Of a DNA stretch of 64,000 bases, positions 16,703 through 26,567 are shown one piece after another. The notes below the pieces were generated by a model that saw nothing but the letters and a program-made list of their open reading frames with translations, did not search any database and was not told the origin of the DNA. Location: positions 58,795-122,794 of the forward strand of contig JAFGIP010000003.1 of assembly GCA_016929525.1 (NCBI GenBank), read 5' to 3'. The translations under genes and the position numbers were made by a program. Origin of the DNA: Bacteroidales bacterium (GTDB taxonomy: Bacteria; Bacteroidota; Bacteroidia; Bacteroidales; UBA10428). The first letter of the stretch is position 1. The number at the start of each line of letters is the position of its first letter.

Positions 16703-16751
16703 AATGGAATTCTAAAACAAAGCAAAGTAATAACAAATAAATAAAATTATC

Positions 16752-18248
16752 ATGAGCGAAAGATTATATATTTTCGATACCACGCTGCGCGATGGTGAAC
16801 AAGTTCCGGGGTGTCAGCTGAACACCGTTGAAAAGATCGAAGTAGCCAAAGCTCTTGAAGCGCTTGGTGTTGATATTATTGAAGCAGGTTTTCCAATTTC
16901 AAGCCCCGGCGATTTCAAATCGGTAGTTGAGATTTCAAAAGCTGTTCGCAAACCAACAATTTGCGCTCTTACAAGAGCTGTTGAAAAGGATATTGAAGTT
17001 GCTGCAGATTCACTGAAACATGCCAAGTATAAGAGAATTCATACTGGTATTGGAACTTCTTTTTATCATATTCATTACAAACTGAATTCAAATGAGGAGG
17101 AAATAATTGAACGAGCAGTTAAAGCTGTTAAATATGCAAAGAAATTTGTTGAAGATGTTGAATTCTATGCAGAAGATGCAGGTCGTACTGAAAATGAATA
17201 CCTGGCAAGGGTAATTGAAGCGGTGGTGGCGGCCGGAGCAACAGTGCTGAATATTCCTGATACAACAGGTTATACATTGCCGCATGAGTTTGGAGCGAAA
17301 ATTAAATACTTGAAGGAAAACGTTAAAAACATTGATAAAGCAATTATTTCAACGCATTGCCATAACGATCTTGGAATGGCAACGGCGAATACGGTCTCGG
17401 GTATTTTAAATGGTGCAAGACAGGCAGAAGTAACAATCAATGGAATTGGTGAACGCGCCGGTAATACTTCGCTTGAGGAGGTTGTAATGACTCTGAAAAG
17501 CCGAAAGAATATCGATATTGAAACTAATATTAATACCAAAAATATCTACAAAACAAGTCGTCTTGTTTCATCATTGATGAATATGCCGGTCCAACCTAAT
17601 AAGGCTATTGTAGGTCGTAATGCATTTGCTCATTCATCGGGTATTCATCAGGATGGTGTTTTGAAAAATCGTGAGAATTATGAGATAATTGATCCGATAG
17701 ATGTTGGAGTTAGTGAATCAAGCATTGCTTTAACAGCCAGAAGTGGTCGTGCAGCTTTGAAACATAGATTGAAACTTTTAGGTTATGAACTTAATGGAGA
17801 TAAACTGGATAAGATCTATGAGAAATTTCTGGAACTGGCCGATAAGAAAAAAGATATTAAAGATGAAGACCTTGAGGTATTAGTTGGCAAAACACCTTCC
17901 AGCGAGACAGCAAAAATTAAATTGGCTCACCTGCAGGTATTAGCAGGAAAATCGACAATACCTATGGCAACTGTTACATTGGATATTGATAGTGAAGAAT
18001 TTACCGCTACCGAATCGGGAAACGGACCGGTTGATGCGGCATTGAAAGCTGTAAAGTCACTGATCCGACATAAAGTGCGCCTTGAAGAATATCTTGTGCA
18101 AGCGATTACTAAAGGTTCTGACGATCTGGGTAAAGTTCATATCCAGATAGAAAACAAGGGTAAAGTTTACTATGGTTTCTCAGGAAATACAGATATTATA
18201 ACTGCATCGGTTGAAGCATTTATCGACGCAATAAATAAAATTGTTTAA
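16752..18248 (+). CDS. leuA: 2-isopropylmalate synthase
   Basis: First committed step of leucine synthesis: acetyl-CoA plus 2-oxoisovalerate. The 498-aa protein begins with a DRE-TIM barrel, with [13 protein letters not shown] (metal and catalytic Arg-Asp), the metal His pair in [14 protein letters not shown], and [13 protein letters not shown]. The C-terminal third ([32 protein letters not shown]) is the LeuA regulatory dimer domain for leucine feedback. It is the first structural gene after the attenuator; leuC begins 18 bp after its stop. The regulatory domain and classical motifs favour true LeuA over homocitrate or citramalate synthase. Confidence 0.93.
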   Translation: MSERLYIFDTTLRDGEQVPGCQLNTVEKIEVAKALEALGVDIIEAGFPISSPGDFKSVVEISKAVRKPTICALTRAVEKDIEVAADSLKHAKYKRIHTGIGTSFYHIHYKLNSNEEEIIERAVKAVKYAKKFVEDVEFYAEDAGRTENEYLARVIEAVVAAGATVLNIPDTTGYTLPHEFGAKIKYLKENVKNIDKAIISTHCHNDLGMATANTVSGILNGARQAEVTINGIGERAGNTSLEEVVMTLKSRKNIDIETNINTKNIYKTSRLVSSLMNMPVQPNKAIVGRNAFAHSSGIHQDGVLKNRENYEIIDPIDVGVSESSIALTARSGRAALKHRLKLLGYELNGDKLDKIYEKFLELADKKKDIKDEDLEVLVGKTPSSETAKIKLAHLQVLAGKSTIPMATVTLDIDSEEFTATESGNGPVDAALKAVKSLIRHKVRLEEYLVQAITKGSDDLGKVHIQIENKGKVYYGFSGNTDIITASVEAFIDAINKIV

Positions 18249-18266
18249 TTTTTAAAACTTAAAAAG

Positions 18267-19664
18267 TTGGGAAAAACATTATTTGATAAGGTTTGGGATT
18301 CGCATGTAGTTTCGCAGATAGAAGGCGGTCCAAGTGTGCTGTATATCGACAGGCACCTGGTTCATGAGGTAACAAGTCCACAGGCATTTGCAGGTCTCGA
18401 TCGAAGAGGTATCTCAGTGTTCCGTCCGCAAAATACCGTTGCAACACCCGATCATAACGTGCCTACAGTTAATCAGGACTTGACAATTCAGGATAAACTT
18501 TCAAGAATGCAGGTAGAAAAGTTAAAAGAAAATACAAAAAAGCACGGTATTAATCATTACGGTCTCAATCATCCCTATCAGGGTATTGTACACGTTATTG
18601 GTCCTGAGCTGGGATTAACTCAGCCCGGAATGACTATTGTCTGTGGTGATTCTCACACTTCTACTCACGGTGCATTTGGCTGTGTTGCATTTGGTATTGG
18701 AACTAGTGAGGTTGAAATGGTACTTGCAACACAATGCATATTACAGCCAAAACCAAAACGCATGCGCATTACAGTCGATGGGAAACTTAAGAAGGGTGTT
18801 GGTGCAAAGGATATTATCCTATATATCATTTCAAAGATATCGGCAAGCGGTGCAACCGGATATTTTGTTGAATATGCAGGATCAGCAATAAGAAACCTGA
18901 GTATGGAAGGAAGAATGACCATATGTAATATGAGTATTGAAATGGGTGCTCGTGGTGGACATATTGCCCCGGATGCGACTACTTTCGAATACATCAAAGG
19001 CCGTGAGTTCGCACCTAAGGGTGATGAATGGGAAAAGAAACTTGCTTACTGGAAAAATCTGTTTACTGACGATGATGCTGTGTTTGATCTTGAACTGAAT
19101 TATGATGCAGCTGATATTGAACCTATGATTACATATGGAACAAACCCGGGAATGGGGGTTGGTATTACAGGATCTATTCCAAAGTTGGATGAAATTGAGG
19201 AAAGTACAAAAGCCAGTTTTATGAAGTCAATGAAGTACATGGATTTTGAAGCTGGATCAAATATTCTGGGTAAAACTGTAGACTATGTATTCGTTGGAAG
19301 TTGTACAAACGGACGTATTGAAGATTTAAGAGCTTTTGCAAAATTTGTTGAAGGGAAAAAGAAGGCCGATAATATTGTTGCCTGGATTGTTCCTGGTTCA
19401 CGCCAGGTTGAAGCGCAGGCAAAAGCAGAGGGTCTGGATAAAGTACTTGAAGCTGCAGGTTTTGTTCTGAGACAACCTGGTTGTTCAGCATGTCTCGCTA
19501 TGAATGATGATAAAATACCTGAGGGTAACTATGCAGTTTCTACATCAAACAGAAACTTTGAAGGAAGACAGGGCCCCGGTGCACGTACTATGCTTGCAAG
19601 TCCGATAACTGCAGCTGCAGCTGCAATTACCGGTAAAGTCACCGACCCAAGGGAATTTCTATAA
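18267..19664 (+). CDS. leuC: 3-isopropylmalate dehydratase large subunit
   Basis: 4Fe-4S isomerase subunit that, with LeuD, converts 2- to 3-isopropylmalate; it can also handle citramalate-derived substrate in organisms with that route. The 465-aa protein starts [14 protein letters not shown] and has ligand-cysteine segments [12 protein letters not shown] and [13 protein letters not shown], plus [12 protein letters not shown]. The start codon is TTG at 18267: the family N-terminus begins here and no ATG or GTG is available nearby upstream. Spacing to leuA is 18 bp, so it is probably cotranscribed. Length is normal. Confidence 0.95.
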   Translation: MGKTLFDKVWDSHVVSQIEGGPSVLYIDRHLVHEVTSPQAFAGLDRRGISVFRPQNTVATPDHNVPTVNQDLTIQDKLSRMQVEKLKENTKKHGINHYGLNHPYQGIVHVIGPELGLTQPGMTIVCGDSHTSTHGAFGCVAFGIGTSEVEMVLATQCILQPKPKRMRITVDGKLKKGVGAKDIILYIISKISASGATGYFVEYAGSAIRNLSMEGRMTICNMSIEMGARGGHIAPDATTFEYIKGREFAPKGDEWEKKLAYWKNLFTDDDAVFDLELNYDAADIEPMITYGTNPGMGVGITGSIPKLDEIEESTKASFMKSMKYMDFEAGSNILGKTVDYVFVGSCTNGRIEDLRAFAKFVEGKKKADNIVAWIVPGSRQVEAQAKAEGLDKVLEAAGFVLRQPGCSACLAMNDDKIPEGNYAVSTSNRNFEGRQGPGARTMLASPITAAAAAITGKVTDPREFL

Positions 19665-19668
19665 AATT

Positions 19669-19717
19669 AAGATATGAGCTTTGAGATTTTAGAATTAAGC
19701 CTCATTTCTCATATCTT
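19669..19717. repeat. inverted repeat between leuC and leuD
   Basis: AAGATATGAG (19669-19678) and CTCATATCTT (19708-19717) form a perfect 10-bp stem around 29 nt, with TTTGAG/CTCA words inside and TTAAATCTTAAATCT after it. There is no T-run at the stem base, so it is not a standard terminator. It may stabilise or process the mRNA, or be a dispersed intergenic repeat. Confidence 0.5.
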
Positions 19718-19743
19718 AAATCTTAAATCTAAAAAATTGAAAA

Positions 19744-20340
19744 ATGGCAATAGATAAATTTGTTACACTTAAAACAACCTGTGTCCCGCTACCTGTTGAA
19801 AATGTGGACACAGATCAAATAATACCGGCACGCTTTTTAAAAGCTACTACCCGGGATGGTTTTGGTGAAAACCTTTTCCGCGACTGGAGATATGATAAAT
19901 CGGATAAGCCGGTAAAAGAATTTGTTCTTAATAACCCTGCATATTCAGGAAAAGTACTTGCAGCAGGAAAAAACTTCGGTAGTGGCTCAAGCCGTGAACA
20001 TGCAGCATGGGCAATCCACGATTATGGATTCAAAGCTGTAGTTTCAAGTTTTTTTGCCGATATCTTTAAGAACAATGCACTTAACAATGGTTTGTTACCT
20101 GTACAGGTATCACCTGAATTTTTGGCAAAAATCTTTAAAGAGATCGATAAGAACCCAGAAACTGAGGTTGAAATTAATCTTGAAATGCAGAAGATAACAT
20201 TGCTTAGTACAGGTGAATCGGAAAACTTTGAAATTTCTCCTTATAAAAAGAAATGTTTGCTTAACGGATACGATGATATTGATTATCTGCTGAGTATAAA
20301 GGACAAAATTGAAGCTTTCGAAGCAGGTAAATCAATATAA
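19744..20340 (+). CDS. leuD: 3-isopropylmalate dehydratase small subunit
   Basis: Swivelling-domain partner of LeuC. The 198-aa protein shows [20 protein letters not shown] at the N-terminus, and [26 protein letters not shown], which contains the GSSREH motif of the family. Length is typical of bacterial LeuD of the long form. It is separated from leuC by 79 bp holding an inverted repeat, and from the next synthase by 75 bp. Confidence 0.96.
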   Translation: MAIDKFVTLKTTCVPLPVENVDTDQIIPARFLKATTRDGFGENLFRDWRYDKSDKPVKEFVLNNPAYSGKVLAAGKNFGSGSSREHAAWAIHDYGFKAVVSSFFADIFKNNALNNGLLPVQVSPEFLAKIFKEIDKNPETEVEINLEMQKITLLSTGESENFEISPYKKKCLLNGYDDIDYLLSIKDKIEAFEAGKSI

Positions 20341-20415
20341 ATTATCATAAAGTCTGATTCGGTTATCAAATATTACTGAGTCAGGTTTTATTTTATAATC
20401 ACAAAATTGGAACAA

Positions 20416-21927
20416 ATGAAAATATTAGTAATGGATACCACGCTTCGCGATGGGGAGCAAACATCCGGGGTATCGTTCACTTTCGATGAAAAGCTTAGCA
20501 TAGCCAAATTGTTGTTGGAGGAACTCAAAATTGATCGTCTTGAGATTGCCTCTGCACGCGTTTCGGAAGGTGAACTTGAGGCTGTAAAGAAAATAGCCGG
20601 ATGGGCAGCCGATCATCATGACTTGGATAAGATTGAAGTTCTGGGTTTTGTGGATAAAAATGTTTCTGTTGACTGGATATTGGGGGCTGGTTGTAAAACA
20701 ATCAATCTGCTTACAAAAGGTTCGCTTAAGCATGTGACTCACCAACTCAGAAAATCACCCGAAGAACATATCCAGGATATTAAAGAGGTTATAGCTTATG
20801 CTGTTTGTAAAAATGTTAAAGTTAACATCTACCTCGAAGATTGGTCCAATGGTATGCGTAATTCACCGGAGTATGTTTACAATATGATCGATAAATTATC
20901 TGATGAACCTGTCGAAAGATTTATGTTACCCGATACACTCGGTATCTTAAATCCCGATGAGACCTACGCATTTTGTAAACAAATGAAAGACAATTATCCA
21001 AATCTTAAATTCGATTTTCATGCTCACAACGACTACGATCTGGCAACTGCTAATGTCTATTCAGCAATTAAAGCAGGAATCGATTGTATCCATACAACAG
21101 TTAATGGCCTTGGTGAAAGAGCGGGAAATGTTCCTTTATCAAGCGTAATTGCTATTACAAAAGACCATTTTAAGTACCAAATGTCGGTGGATGAGTCGAA
21201 GCTCAACCTGGTGAGTAAAATGGTGGAATCATTTTCGGGCATTAGAATACCACCAAATAAACCACTTATTGGCGATAACGTATTTACACAGACGAGCGGT
21301 GTGCATGCCGATGGTGACAAAAAACACGACCTGTACTTCAATGATCTTCTTCCAGAGCGATTTGGACGTAAACGAAGCTATGCCCTTGGCAAAACATCAG
21401 GGAAAGCCAATATCGCCAAGAACCTGGAAGCACTCGGAATTGAACTGGATCCTGAATCAATGAAAAAAATAACTAAAAAAATTATTGAACTTGGCGATAA
21501 GAAAGAAACTGTTACTCAGGAAGACCTGCCTTATATAATTTCAGATATCCTCAGAAGTAAATCGATTGATGAAAAAATTAAGATCATGAATTTCTCATTG
21601 TCTACAGCAAAAGGATTAAAACCTGTTGCATGCCTGAAAGTAAAAATTTCGGGAAAAGAATATGAAGAAACTTCTGTAGGCGATGGTCAGTACGATGCCT
21701 TTATGAAAGCGTTAAAATTGATATACAAGCGCCTGGATAAAAAAATGCCAAAGCTTATCGATTATAACGTTTCAATACCTCCCGGGGGTAAAACCGATGC
21801 TTTGGTACAAACTGTTATTACATGGAATTTAGGTAAAAGAGAATTTCGAACACGCGGTCTGGATTCCGATCAGACAGTTGCTGCAATTATTGCAACAGTT
21901 AAGATGCTCAATATTATTGAACACTAG
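20416..21927 (+). CDS. second isopropylmalate/citramalate synthase-family protein
   Basis: A 503-aa LeuA paralogue: [14 protein letters not shown] at the start, metal ligands in FDFHAHNDYDLATANVY, GLGERAGNVPLSSV, and a C-terminal LeuA-type regulatory domain (VACLKVKISGKEYEETSVGDGQYDAFMKAL). The ATG at 20416 is preferred over the track's TTG at 20407. The protein is clearly different from the leuA product three genes upstream. A citramalate synthase (acetyl-CoA plus pyruvate, for isoleucine) is the most economical reading, since LeuCD and a LeuB-type enzyme follow in the same locus and the leader contains Ile codons. A second isopropylmalate synthase cannot be excluded. No symbol is given for that reason. 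Confidence 0.85.
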   Translation: MKILVMDTTLRDGEQTSGVSFTFDEKLSIAKLLLEELKIDRLEIASARVSEGELEAVKKIAGWAADHHDLDKIEVLGFVDKNVSVDWILGAGCKTINLLTKGSLKHVTHQLRKSPEEHIQDIKEVIAYAVCKNVKVNIYLEDWSNGMRNSPEYVYNMIDKLSDEPVERFMLPDTLGILNPDETYAFCKQMKDNYPNLKFDFHAHNDYDLATANVYSAIKAGIDCIHTTVNGLGERAGNVPLSSVIAITKDHFKYQMSVDESKLNLVSKMVESFSGIRIPPNKPLIGDNVFTQTSGVHADGDKKHDLYFNDLLPERFGRKRSYALGKTSGKANIAKNLEALGIELDPESMKKITKKIIELGDKKETVTQEDLPYIISDILRSKSIDEKIKIMNFSLSTAKGLKPVACLKVKISGKEYEETSVGDGQYDAFMKALKLIYKRLDKKMPKLIDYNVSIPPGGKTDALVQTVITWNLGKREFRTRGLDSDQTVAAIIATVKMLNIIEH

Positions 21928-21954
21928 ATTTTGGATAAAAATTAATCGGAGGCT

Positions 21955-21983
21955 TTTGTTTATACAGATTTTTAGTATAATTG
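21955..21983 (+). promoter_or_regulatory. weak promoter candidate before the first leuB-like gene
   Basis: TTTG (21955-21958), 17 bp, TATAATTG (21976-21983, one mismatch to TAnnTTTG), 31 bp before the ATG. The spacing is shorter than usual. It may give the two dehydrogenase genes independent expression. Confidence 0.25.
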
Positions 21984-22013
21984 CGCAACTAAAATTTGAT
22001 TAAAATTTAATAC

Positions 22014-23075
22014 ATGAGTAAATCTTACAATATTGCAGTATTACCAGGCGATGGTACAGGTCCGGAAGTAGTTATCGAAGGTAAAAAAGTTCTGAAGACA
22101 GCAGCAGATAAATTCGGTTTTAAACTTAATTTCGAAGAATTTGATTTCGGTGGTGATAGATATCTCCGTACAGGAGAAGTTTTACCCGATTCAGCATCAG
22201 AAGAAATGAAGAAATTTGATTCAATATTCCTCGGTGCTATTGGACATCCTGATGTTAAACCAGGTATTCTTGAAAAAGGAATTCTACTAAGGCTTCGTTT
22301 CGAACTGGATCAGTATATCAATCTTCGTCCTGTAAAACTGTACCCCGGTGTGCCTACTCCTTTAAAGGATAAAGGACCGGAGCACATCGATTACGTTGTT
22401 GTACGTGAAAATACAGGCGGTCTTTACACGGGCATAGGCGGGTTTACAATGAAAGGAACACCGGATGAGGTAGCAGTACAAAGCATGGTATATAATCGTA
22501 AGCAGGTTGAACGATGTTTGCGTTACGCTTTTGAATATACCCGTAAGAGAAATAAAAATAACAAACTAGCGCTATGTGGTAAAACCAATGTTCTGACCTA
22601 TACTTATGATCTGTGGGAAAGGGCATTTCATGAAATTGGTCAGAAAGATTATTCTGAAATCAAGCGTGAATATTACCACGTAGATGCTACATGTATGTGG
22701 ATGGTTAAAAATCCTGAATGGTTCGATGTTATCGTAACCGGTAATATGTTTGGTGATATTATTACCGACCTTGGAGCTATCACCCAGGGAGGTATGGGAA
22801 TTGCTGCCGGTGGAAATATCAACCCTGAAGGTGTATCGATGTTTGAGCCTATCGGTGGCTCTGCTCCAAAATATACAGGTAAGAATGTTATCAATCCTTT
22901 GGCATCAATTGCCTGTGGAGCAATGATGCTTGATCATCTGGGAGAAGAAGAAGCCGCACTAAAAATAGAAGAAGCTATTATGGATGTAACTGCCAATAAG
23001 CTTAAAGATATGGGTGCCGGAAGAATGGGATATTCAACAACTGAAGTTGGTGATTTGGTAGCTGAAAGGATTTGA
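22014..23075 (+). CDS. isopropylmalate dehydrogenase-family protein, actinobacterial LeuB type
   Basis: A 353-aa NAD-dependent beta-decarboxylating dehydrogenase. It opens with AVLPGDGTGPEVVIEG. The substrate helix is GILEKGILLRLRFELDQYINLRPVKLYPG, close to what I recall of actinobacterial LeuB (GLLLRLRFELD) and unlike the [10 protein letters not shown] of the classical LeuB next door. Other motifs are VVRENTGGLYTG, GKTNVLTYTYDLW, DVIVTGNMFGDIITD and MFEPIGGSAPKYTGK. It follows the second synthase by 86 bp, so an activity on the methylmalate of the citramalate route is attractive; a redundant LeuB is the alternative. Family call sure; substrate inferred. Confidence 0.85.
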   Translation: MSKSYNIAVLPGDGTGPEVVIEGKKVLKTAADKFGFKLNFEEFDFGGDRYLRTGEVLPDSASEEMKKFDSIFLGAIGHPDVKPGILEKGILLRLRFELDQYINLRPVKLYPGVPTPLKDKGPEHIDYVVVRENTGGLYTGIGGFTMKGTPDEVAVQSMVYNRKQVERCLRYAFEYTRKRNKNNKLALCGKTNVLTYTYDLWERAFHEIGQKDYSEIKREYYHVDATCMWMVKNPEWFDVIVTGNMFGDIITDLGAITQGGMGIAAGGNINPEGVSMFEPIGGSAPKYTGKNVINPLASIACGAMMLDHLGEEEAALKIEEAIMDVTANKLKDMGAGRMGYSTTEVGDLVAERI

Positions 23076-23247
23076 TTAAATCAGACCTTCGAAAATAAGT
23101 TATTAAACTGTATTATTATAGTTAAACAGACAGGGTATAAATAATACAGCTCTTTTTTGCACTTTGACAGGGATAATTCTGTATTAGATTACTACTAACC
23201 TGAACAACCTTGGTTTTCGACTGATAAGTTTTATAAACAGATATTCA

Positions 23248-24315
23248 ATGAAATTCAGAATTGCTAAATTGCCAGGCGATGGTATAGGACCGGAGATTGT
23301 TGAGCAGGCAGTAAAAGTGATGAAAGCTGTTGGTGAAAAGTATGGTCACCAATTCGATTTTGAATTCGGACTGGCAGGTGCAACAGCTATTGTCCAGGTT
23401 GGTGATCCTTATCCTGAAACAACTCATAAGCTGTGTATGGATTCCGATGCTGTACTATTCGGTGCTATCGGCGATCCGAAATTCGATAATAATCCTTCGG
23501 CAAAAGTTAGACCTGAACAGGGTTTACTCGAAATGAGAAAAAAACTACAATTGTATGCTAATATCCGACCGGTCAAGACATATCCCACCCTGATTGATAA
23601 TTCACCACTTCGCCGCGATTTAATAGAAGGTGCCGATTTTATTGTAATTCGTGAACTGACAGGTGGTATTTATTACGGTGAATTACGTGGCCGTACCGAA
23701 AATGGTATGAAAGCATTTGATACCAATGTTTATTCAAAAGAAGAGATTATCAGGGTTACCAAACTGGCTTTCGATTACGCAGCGAAAAGAAGAAAAAAAC
23801 TTACCGCTATTGATAAAGCCAATGTATTGGCAACATCCCGTTTGTGGCGCGAAACCATACAGGAAATGGAGGATGACTACCCCGAGATTGATGTAGAACA
23901 TATGCTGGTCGATAACGCAGCAATGCAAATCATTCAATGGCCAACAAAGTTTGATGTACTCATTACAGAAAATATGTTTGGCGATATCCTCTCGGATGAA
24001 GCCAGTGTAATAACAGGATCAATGGGATTGCTTCCTTCGGCATCAATTGGGGTGCATACTTCTGTTTTTGAACCCATTCACGGTTCATACCCGCAAGCAG
24101 CAGGGAAAGACCTGGCCAATCCCCTGGCAACCATTTTATCTGCAGCAATGCTTCTCGATTCATTAAATCTTATAGATGAGGCCGAGAAAGTAAGAGAAGC
24201 TGTTGATGCTTCGATGGATAAAGGATTTGTAACGGCTGATATTGCTTCCGGTAAACCAAGAAGTACTTCTGCTGTCGGTGACTGGCTGGCAGAGTGGATT
24301 ATTAAGGATAAATAA
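23248..24315 (+). CDS. leuB: 3-isopropylmalate dehydrogenase
   Basis: Classical bacterial LeuB, 355 aa, third enzyme of leucine synthesis. It has [16 protein letters not shown], the substrate helix [68 protein letters not shown] and [14 protein letters not shown]. The conserved GLLxxR segment distinguishes it from isocitrate dehydrogenase and from the preceding paralogue. A 172-bp gap separates the two; an ATG right after AGATATTCA gives the family N-terminus. It is the last gene of the locus; a hairpin terminator follows. Confidence 0.95.
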   Translation: MKFRIAKLPGDGIGPEIVEQAVKVMKAVGEKYGHQFDFEFGLAGATAIVQVGDPYPETTHKLCMDSDAVLFGAIGDPKFDNNPSAKVRPEQGLLEMRKKLQLYANIRPVKTYPTLIDNSPLRRDLIEGADFIVIRELTGGIYYGELRGRTENGMKAFDTNVYSKEEIIRVTKLAFDYAAKRRKKLTAIDKANVLATSRLWRETIQEMEDDYPEIDVEHMLVDNAAMQIIQWPTKFDVLITENMFGDILSDEASVITGSMGLLPSASIGVHTSVFEPIHGSYPQAAGKDLANPLATILSAAMLLDSLNLIDEAEKVREAVDASMDKGFVTADIASGKPRSTSAVGDWLAEWIIKDK

Positions 24316-24336
24316 TTTGGATATTATTAACGGACT

Positions 24337-24369
24337 AAAAAAAAGCCCGGCTTTTAGCAGAGCTTTTTT
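24337..24369 (+). terminator. terminator of the leu locus
   Basis: AAAAAAAAGC (24337-24346) pairs with GCTTTTTT (24362-24369) around CCGGCTTTTAGCAGA, ending in T-run TTTTTT, 22 bp after the leuB stop. The A/T-rich base makes it potentially bidirectional. The stem core is short. Confidence 0.6.
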
Positions 24370-24528
24370 CTGAGAGTCTTTCATTCCAGTTGGTGACTCA
24401 CCTGAATCATGTAGGTTTTATATCCAATTATTCACTACATGTTAATCACCTTACGATATAAAAAAGCATTTGATTTTATAATAAATAAAAGGCAGTTATT
24501 ATAAACTAGTAATAGCTTGTTTTTTACG

Positions 24529-24957
24529 TCAATATGCTAGTTTAAGATTAAAACCTTCGGGCCTCATAATTACACCTGTTTCATGGTTTAAAACATGAAT
24601 ATCCTCAATAAAAAATATACCACCTGGTCTGACCAGCTGGTGTATTTTATCCAGAGCCTCCTTATTTAGACATGATCCTTTTACTATTTCATCCTGCAGA
24701 ACATAACCTTCAGCTAAAAATTTTACTGTAAAACGCACGACTTCCAGATTGTCGGGAGGTGAAAGTGTATCGTTTCTTTCTTTTACCATTCCTTCATAAA
24801 CTGTCACACAGCCATAAGTATGCAGGAAACTGTAAGTTACTTTACTACATCGCTCTCCTGACATGCTTGCCTCAAGTTGCCAGTCAAACTGTGAAAAAAG
24901 GGAAATCGAGTTAAAAAGCAAGTAGAAAATAATAATACTTAGACTGAATGTTTCCAC
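24529..24957 (-). CDS. small exported protein resembling the GldM C-terminal domain
   Basis: A 142-aa protein with a signal peptide (SLSIIIFYLLFNSISLFSQ). The mature part resembles the last domain of GldM/PorM: EVVRFTVKFLAEGYVLQDEIVKG, NKEALDKIHQLVRPGGIFFIEDI and a final FNLKL match its usual pattern of FTV strand, KG-x-IYFEDI and L-I strand. It lacks the other GldM domains and membrane anchor, so it is not GldM itself. It lies 30 bp downstream of the CoA-binding protein gene, probably cotranscribed. An accessory envelope role is a guess. Confidence 0.5.
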   Translation of the reverse strand: METFSLSIIIFYLLFNSISLFSQFDWQLEASMSGERCSKVTYSFLHTYGCVTVYEGMVKERNDTLSPPDNLEVVRFTVKFLAEGYVLQDEIVKGSCLNKEALDKIHQLVRPGGIFFIEDIHVLNHETGVIMRPEGFNLKLAY

Positions 24958-24987
24958 TTATATATAACGTTTTTTTTATACATGTTG

Positions 24988-25458
24988 TTACTTTGGCAAT
25001 CCTCCAAAGATCTTTACCAGTGTGCGATGAAATCTATGCACTCCTGCTACTGGTTCGGTAAACATATAAATACATTTTCCGGTAATTATTTCCTTTTGAT
25101 ATTCTTCTGCAATTTTTAGTGTTTCGTCTGTATTTGACATCTGTTGTACCCAGATATTCTTAATACCTTTCTTTATTGCAGAACGTAAAATTTCATCGGT
25201 TTTTTCTTTCGGGGTTAATATCAACAGACTTTCAATATCACCGGGAAGATCTTCAACCCTTTTGTAACATTTAACATTGTCAATGGCATCAGCTTCGGGA
25301 TTTATGGGTAAAATTGTATATCCTTTTTCTGATAATTCCTTGAATGTTCTGTGACCAAATTTTTTTGGATTCCTTGATACACCTGCAATAGCGATCTTTT
25401 TATTCTTAAAAAAATCATTTACTTGCTTTCTGCTTATTTTTTTTGTTTTATGTCCCAT
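24988..25458 (-). CDS. CoA-binding domain protein
   Basis: A 156-aa cytosolic protein of the CoA_binding_2 (YccU-like) family. The Rossmann start is KKIAIAGVSRNPKKFGHRTFKELSEKGY. Later PINPEADAIDNVKCY, SLLILTPKEKTDEIL, IKNIWVQQM and CIYMFTEP are characteristic strands. The family resembles the CoA-binding half of succinyl-CoA synthetase, but no catalytic partner is present and function is not established. A basic N-terminal extension (MGHKTKKISRKQV) precedes the fold. Divergent from the LEA-like lipoprotein, with 74 bp between. Confidence 0.85.
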   Translation of the reverse strand: MGHKTKKISRKQVNDFFKNKKIAIAGVSRNPKKFGHRTFKELSEKGYTILPINPEADAIDNVKCYKRVEDLPGDIESLLILTPKEKTDEILRSAIKKGIKNIWVQQMSNTDETLKIAEEYQKEIITGKCIYMFTEPVAGVHRFHRTLVKIFGGLPK

Positions 25459-25532
25459 ATTGTTTAATAGTAATTTGTTTAAGAATAATTTGCCATATTT
25501 AGCCGTTATTTGGCAGCAAGTTATAACATTCT

Positions 25533-25985
25533 ATGATTCGATTAAAAAGTTTTTTACCCATTGTTTTTTTATTACTGGTTACGTCATGTGCAAATCTTTC
25601 AGAAATTGAAATTGGCGAGGTAAACTATTTTGCTGTTAAAGGATTTGAAGATAATGCCTTGATGATAGCTGTTACGGTTCCAGTCGAAAATCCTACTGTA
25701 TATAAGTTTACGGTGTCCGATATTGATTCGAGGGTATATCTTGATGACCACTATCTGGGGAAAATCAGCTCATTTGAACCATTGGAGATACCAAGGCGAA
25801 GCAATGCGTATTATACAATCGACCTTAAGATAAGACTGGCTAACTTTTTGGGTACTGCACTAAAAGTGATGAGCCTGAGAGAAGGGCAGAAAATTAAAGT
25901 GCGTTTCGAAGGGGAGATTACTGCTAAATCTTTTTTACTTAAAAAGAGGATTCCGTTTGATGAAGTCAGAAAAATTACAATCTGA
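25533..25985 (+). CDS. LEA type 2 family lipoprotein
   Basis: A 150-aa lipoprotein with N-terminal signal and lipobox LLVTSCAN (Cys at about residue 19). The mature domain shows the LEA14/WHy pattern: VTVPVENPTVYKFTVSDIDSRVYLDDHYLGKI and later IDLKIRLANFLGTAL. Such domains form a small beta sandwich found in bacterial outer-envelope lipoproteins; the ligand is unknown. It stands alone, 117 bp before the SPOR protein gene on the same strand. Confidence 0.75.
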   Translation: MIRLKSFLPIVFLLLVTSCANLSEIEIGEVNYFAVKGFEDNALMIAVTVPVENPTVYKFTVSDIDSRVYLDDHYLGKISSFEPLEIPRRSNAYYTIDLKIRLANFLGTALKVMSLREGQKIKVRFEGEITAKSFLLKKRIPFDEVRKITI

Positions 25986-26102
25986 CATCCTGATCATGAA
26001 ATTTAAATTCATAATAAATATTGACAATCGTCATCATTATTTAACATTAGGAACCTCAAATAAAAAAAATCTTTAATTTTACGATTCATTAAGTGATGTA
26101 CG

Positions 26103-26549
26103 GTGAGAGTATCTTTCCTTTTTCATATCCTGTTTATTTCCATCATTTTCAATGCCAATGCTCAGTTGGCCGGAACGAAACTTATGCGTGATATTCAGTA
26201 TTCGGATTCCCCGGGGAAAGTAACTATTGTTCAGAATTCAGATATTGTTAAGCTGGTTGACAAACATCTTTTTGAGGAGGGAAAAAGAAAAGGGATAAGC
26301 GGTTATCGTATTCGCATCTTTTCCGATTCAGGCTCACAGGCACGTAAACAGGGAAGAATTATAGAAGCAGGTTTTATTGGAAGATTTAAAGGTATTAATA
26401 CATATTTCCTTTTCGATTCACCTTTTTACAGATTGTATATTGGCGATTTCAGAACTCAGAGTGAAGCTTTGAAGTTTCTAAGGCAAATAGAAGGAGAATA
26501 TCCGGATGCATTTGTTGTCCGGAGCAACATAAATTATCCCTCTTTGTAG
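26103..26549 (+). CDS. exported SPOR-like domain protein
   Basis: A 148-aa protein with signal peptide VSFLFHILFISIIFNANAQ and a C-terminal SPOR-like fold: GYRIRIFSDSGSQARKQGR, YFLFDSPFYRLYIGDFRTQSEALKFLRQIEGEYPDAFVV. SPOR domains bind glycan strands stripped of stem peptides, often at division sites. The start is GTG at 26103; the ATG 7 bp upstream is out of frame. The purF-like gene begins 18 bp after its stop, so both may share a transcript. Confidence 0.72.
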   Translation: MRVSFLFHILFISIIFNANAQLAGTKLMRDIQYSDSPGKVTIVQNSDIVKLVDKHLFEEGKRKGISGYRIRIFSDSGSQARKQGRIIEAGFIGRFKGINTYFLFDSPFYRLYIGDFRTQSEALKFLRQIEGEYPDAFVVRSNINYPSL

Positions 26550-26567
26550 GGAGTAGAAAAACAGAAA

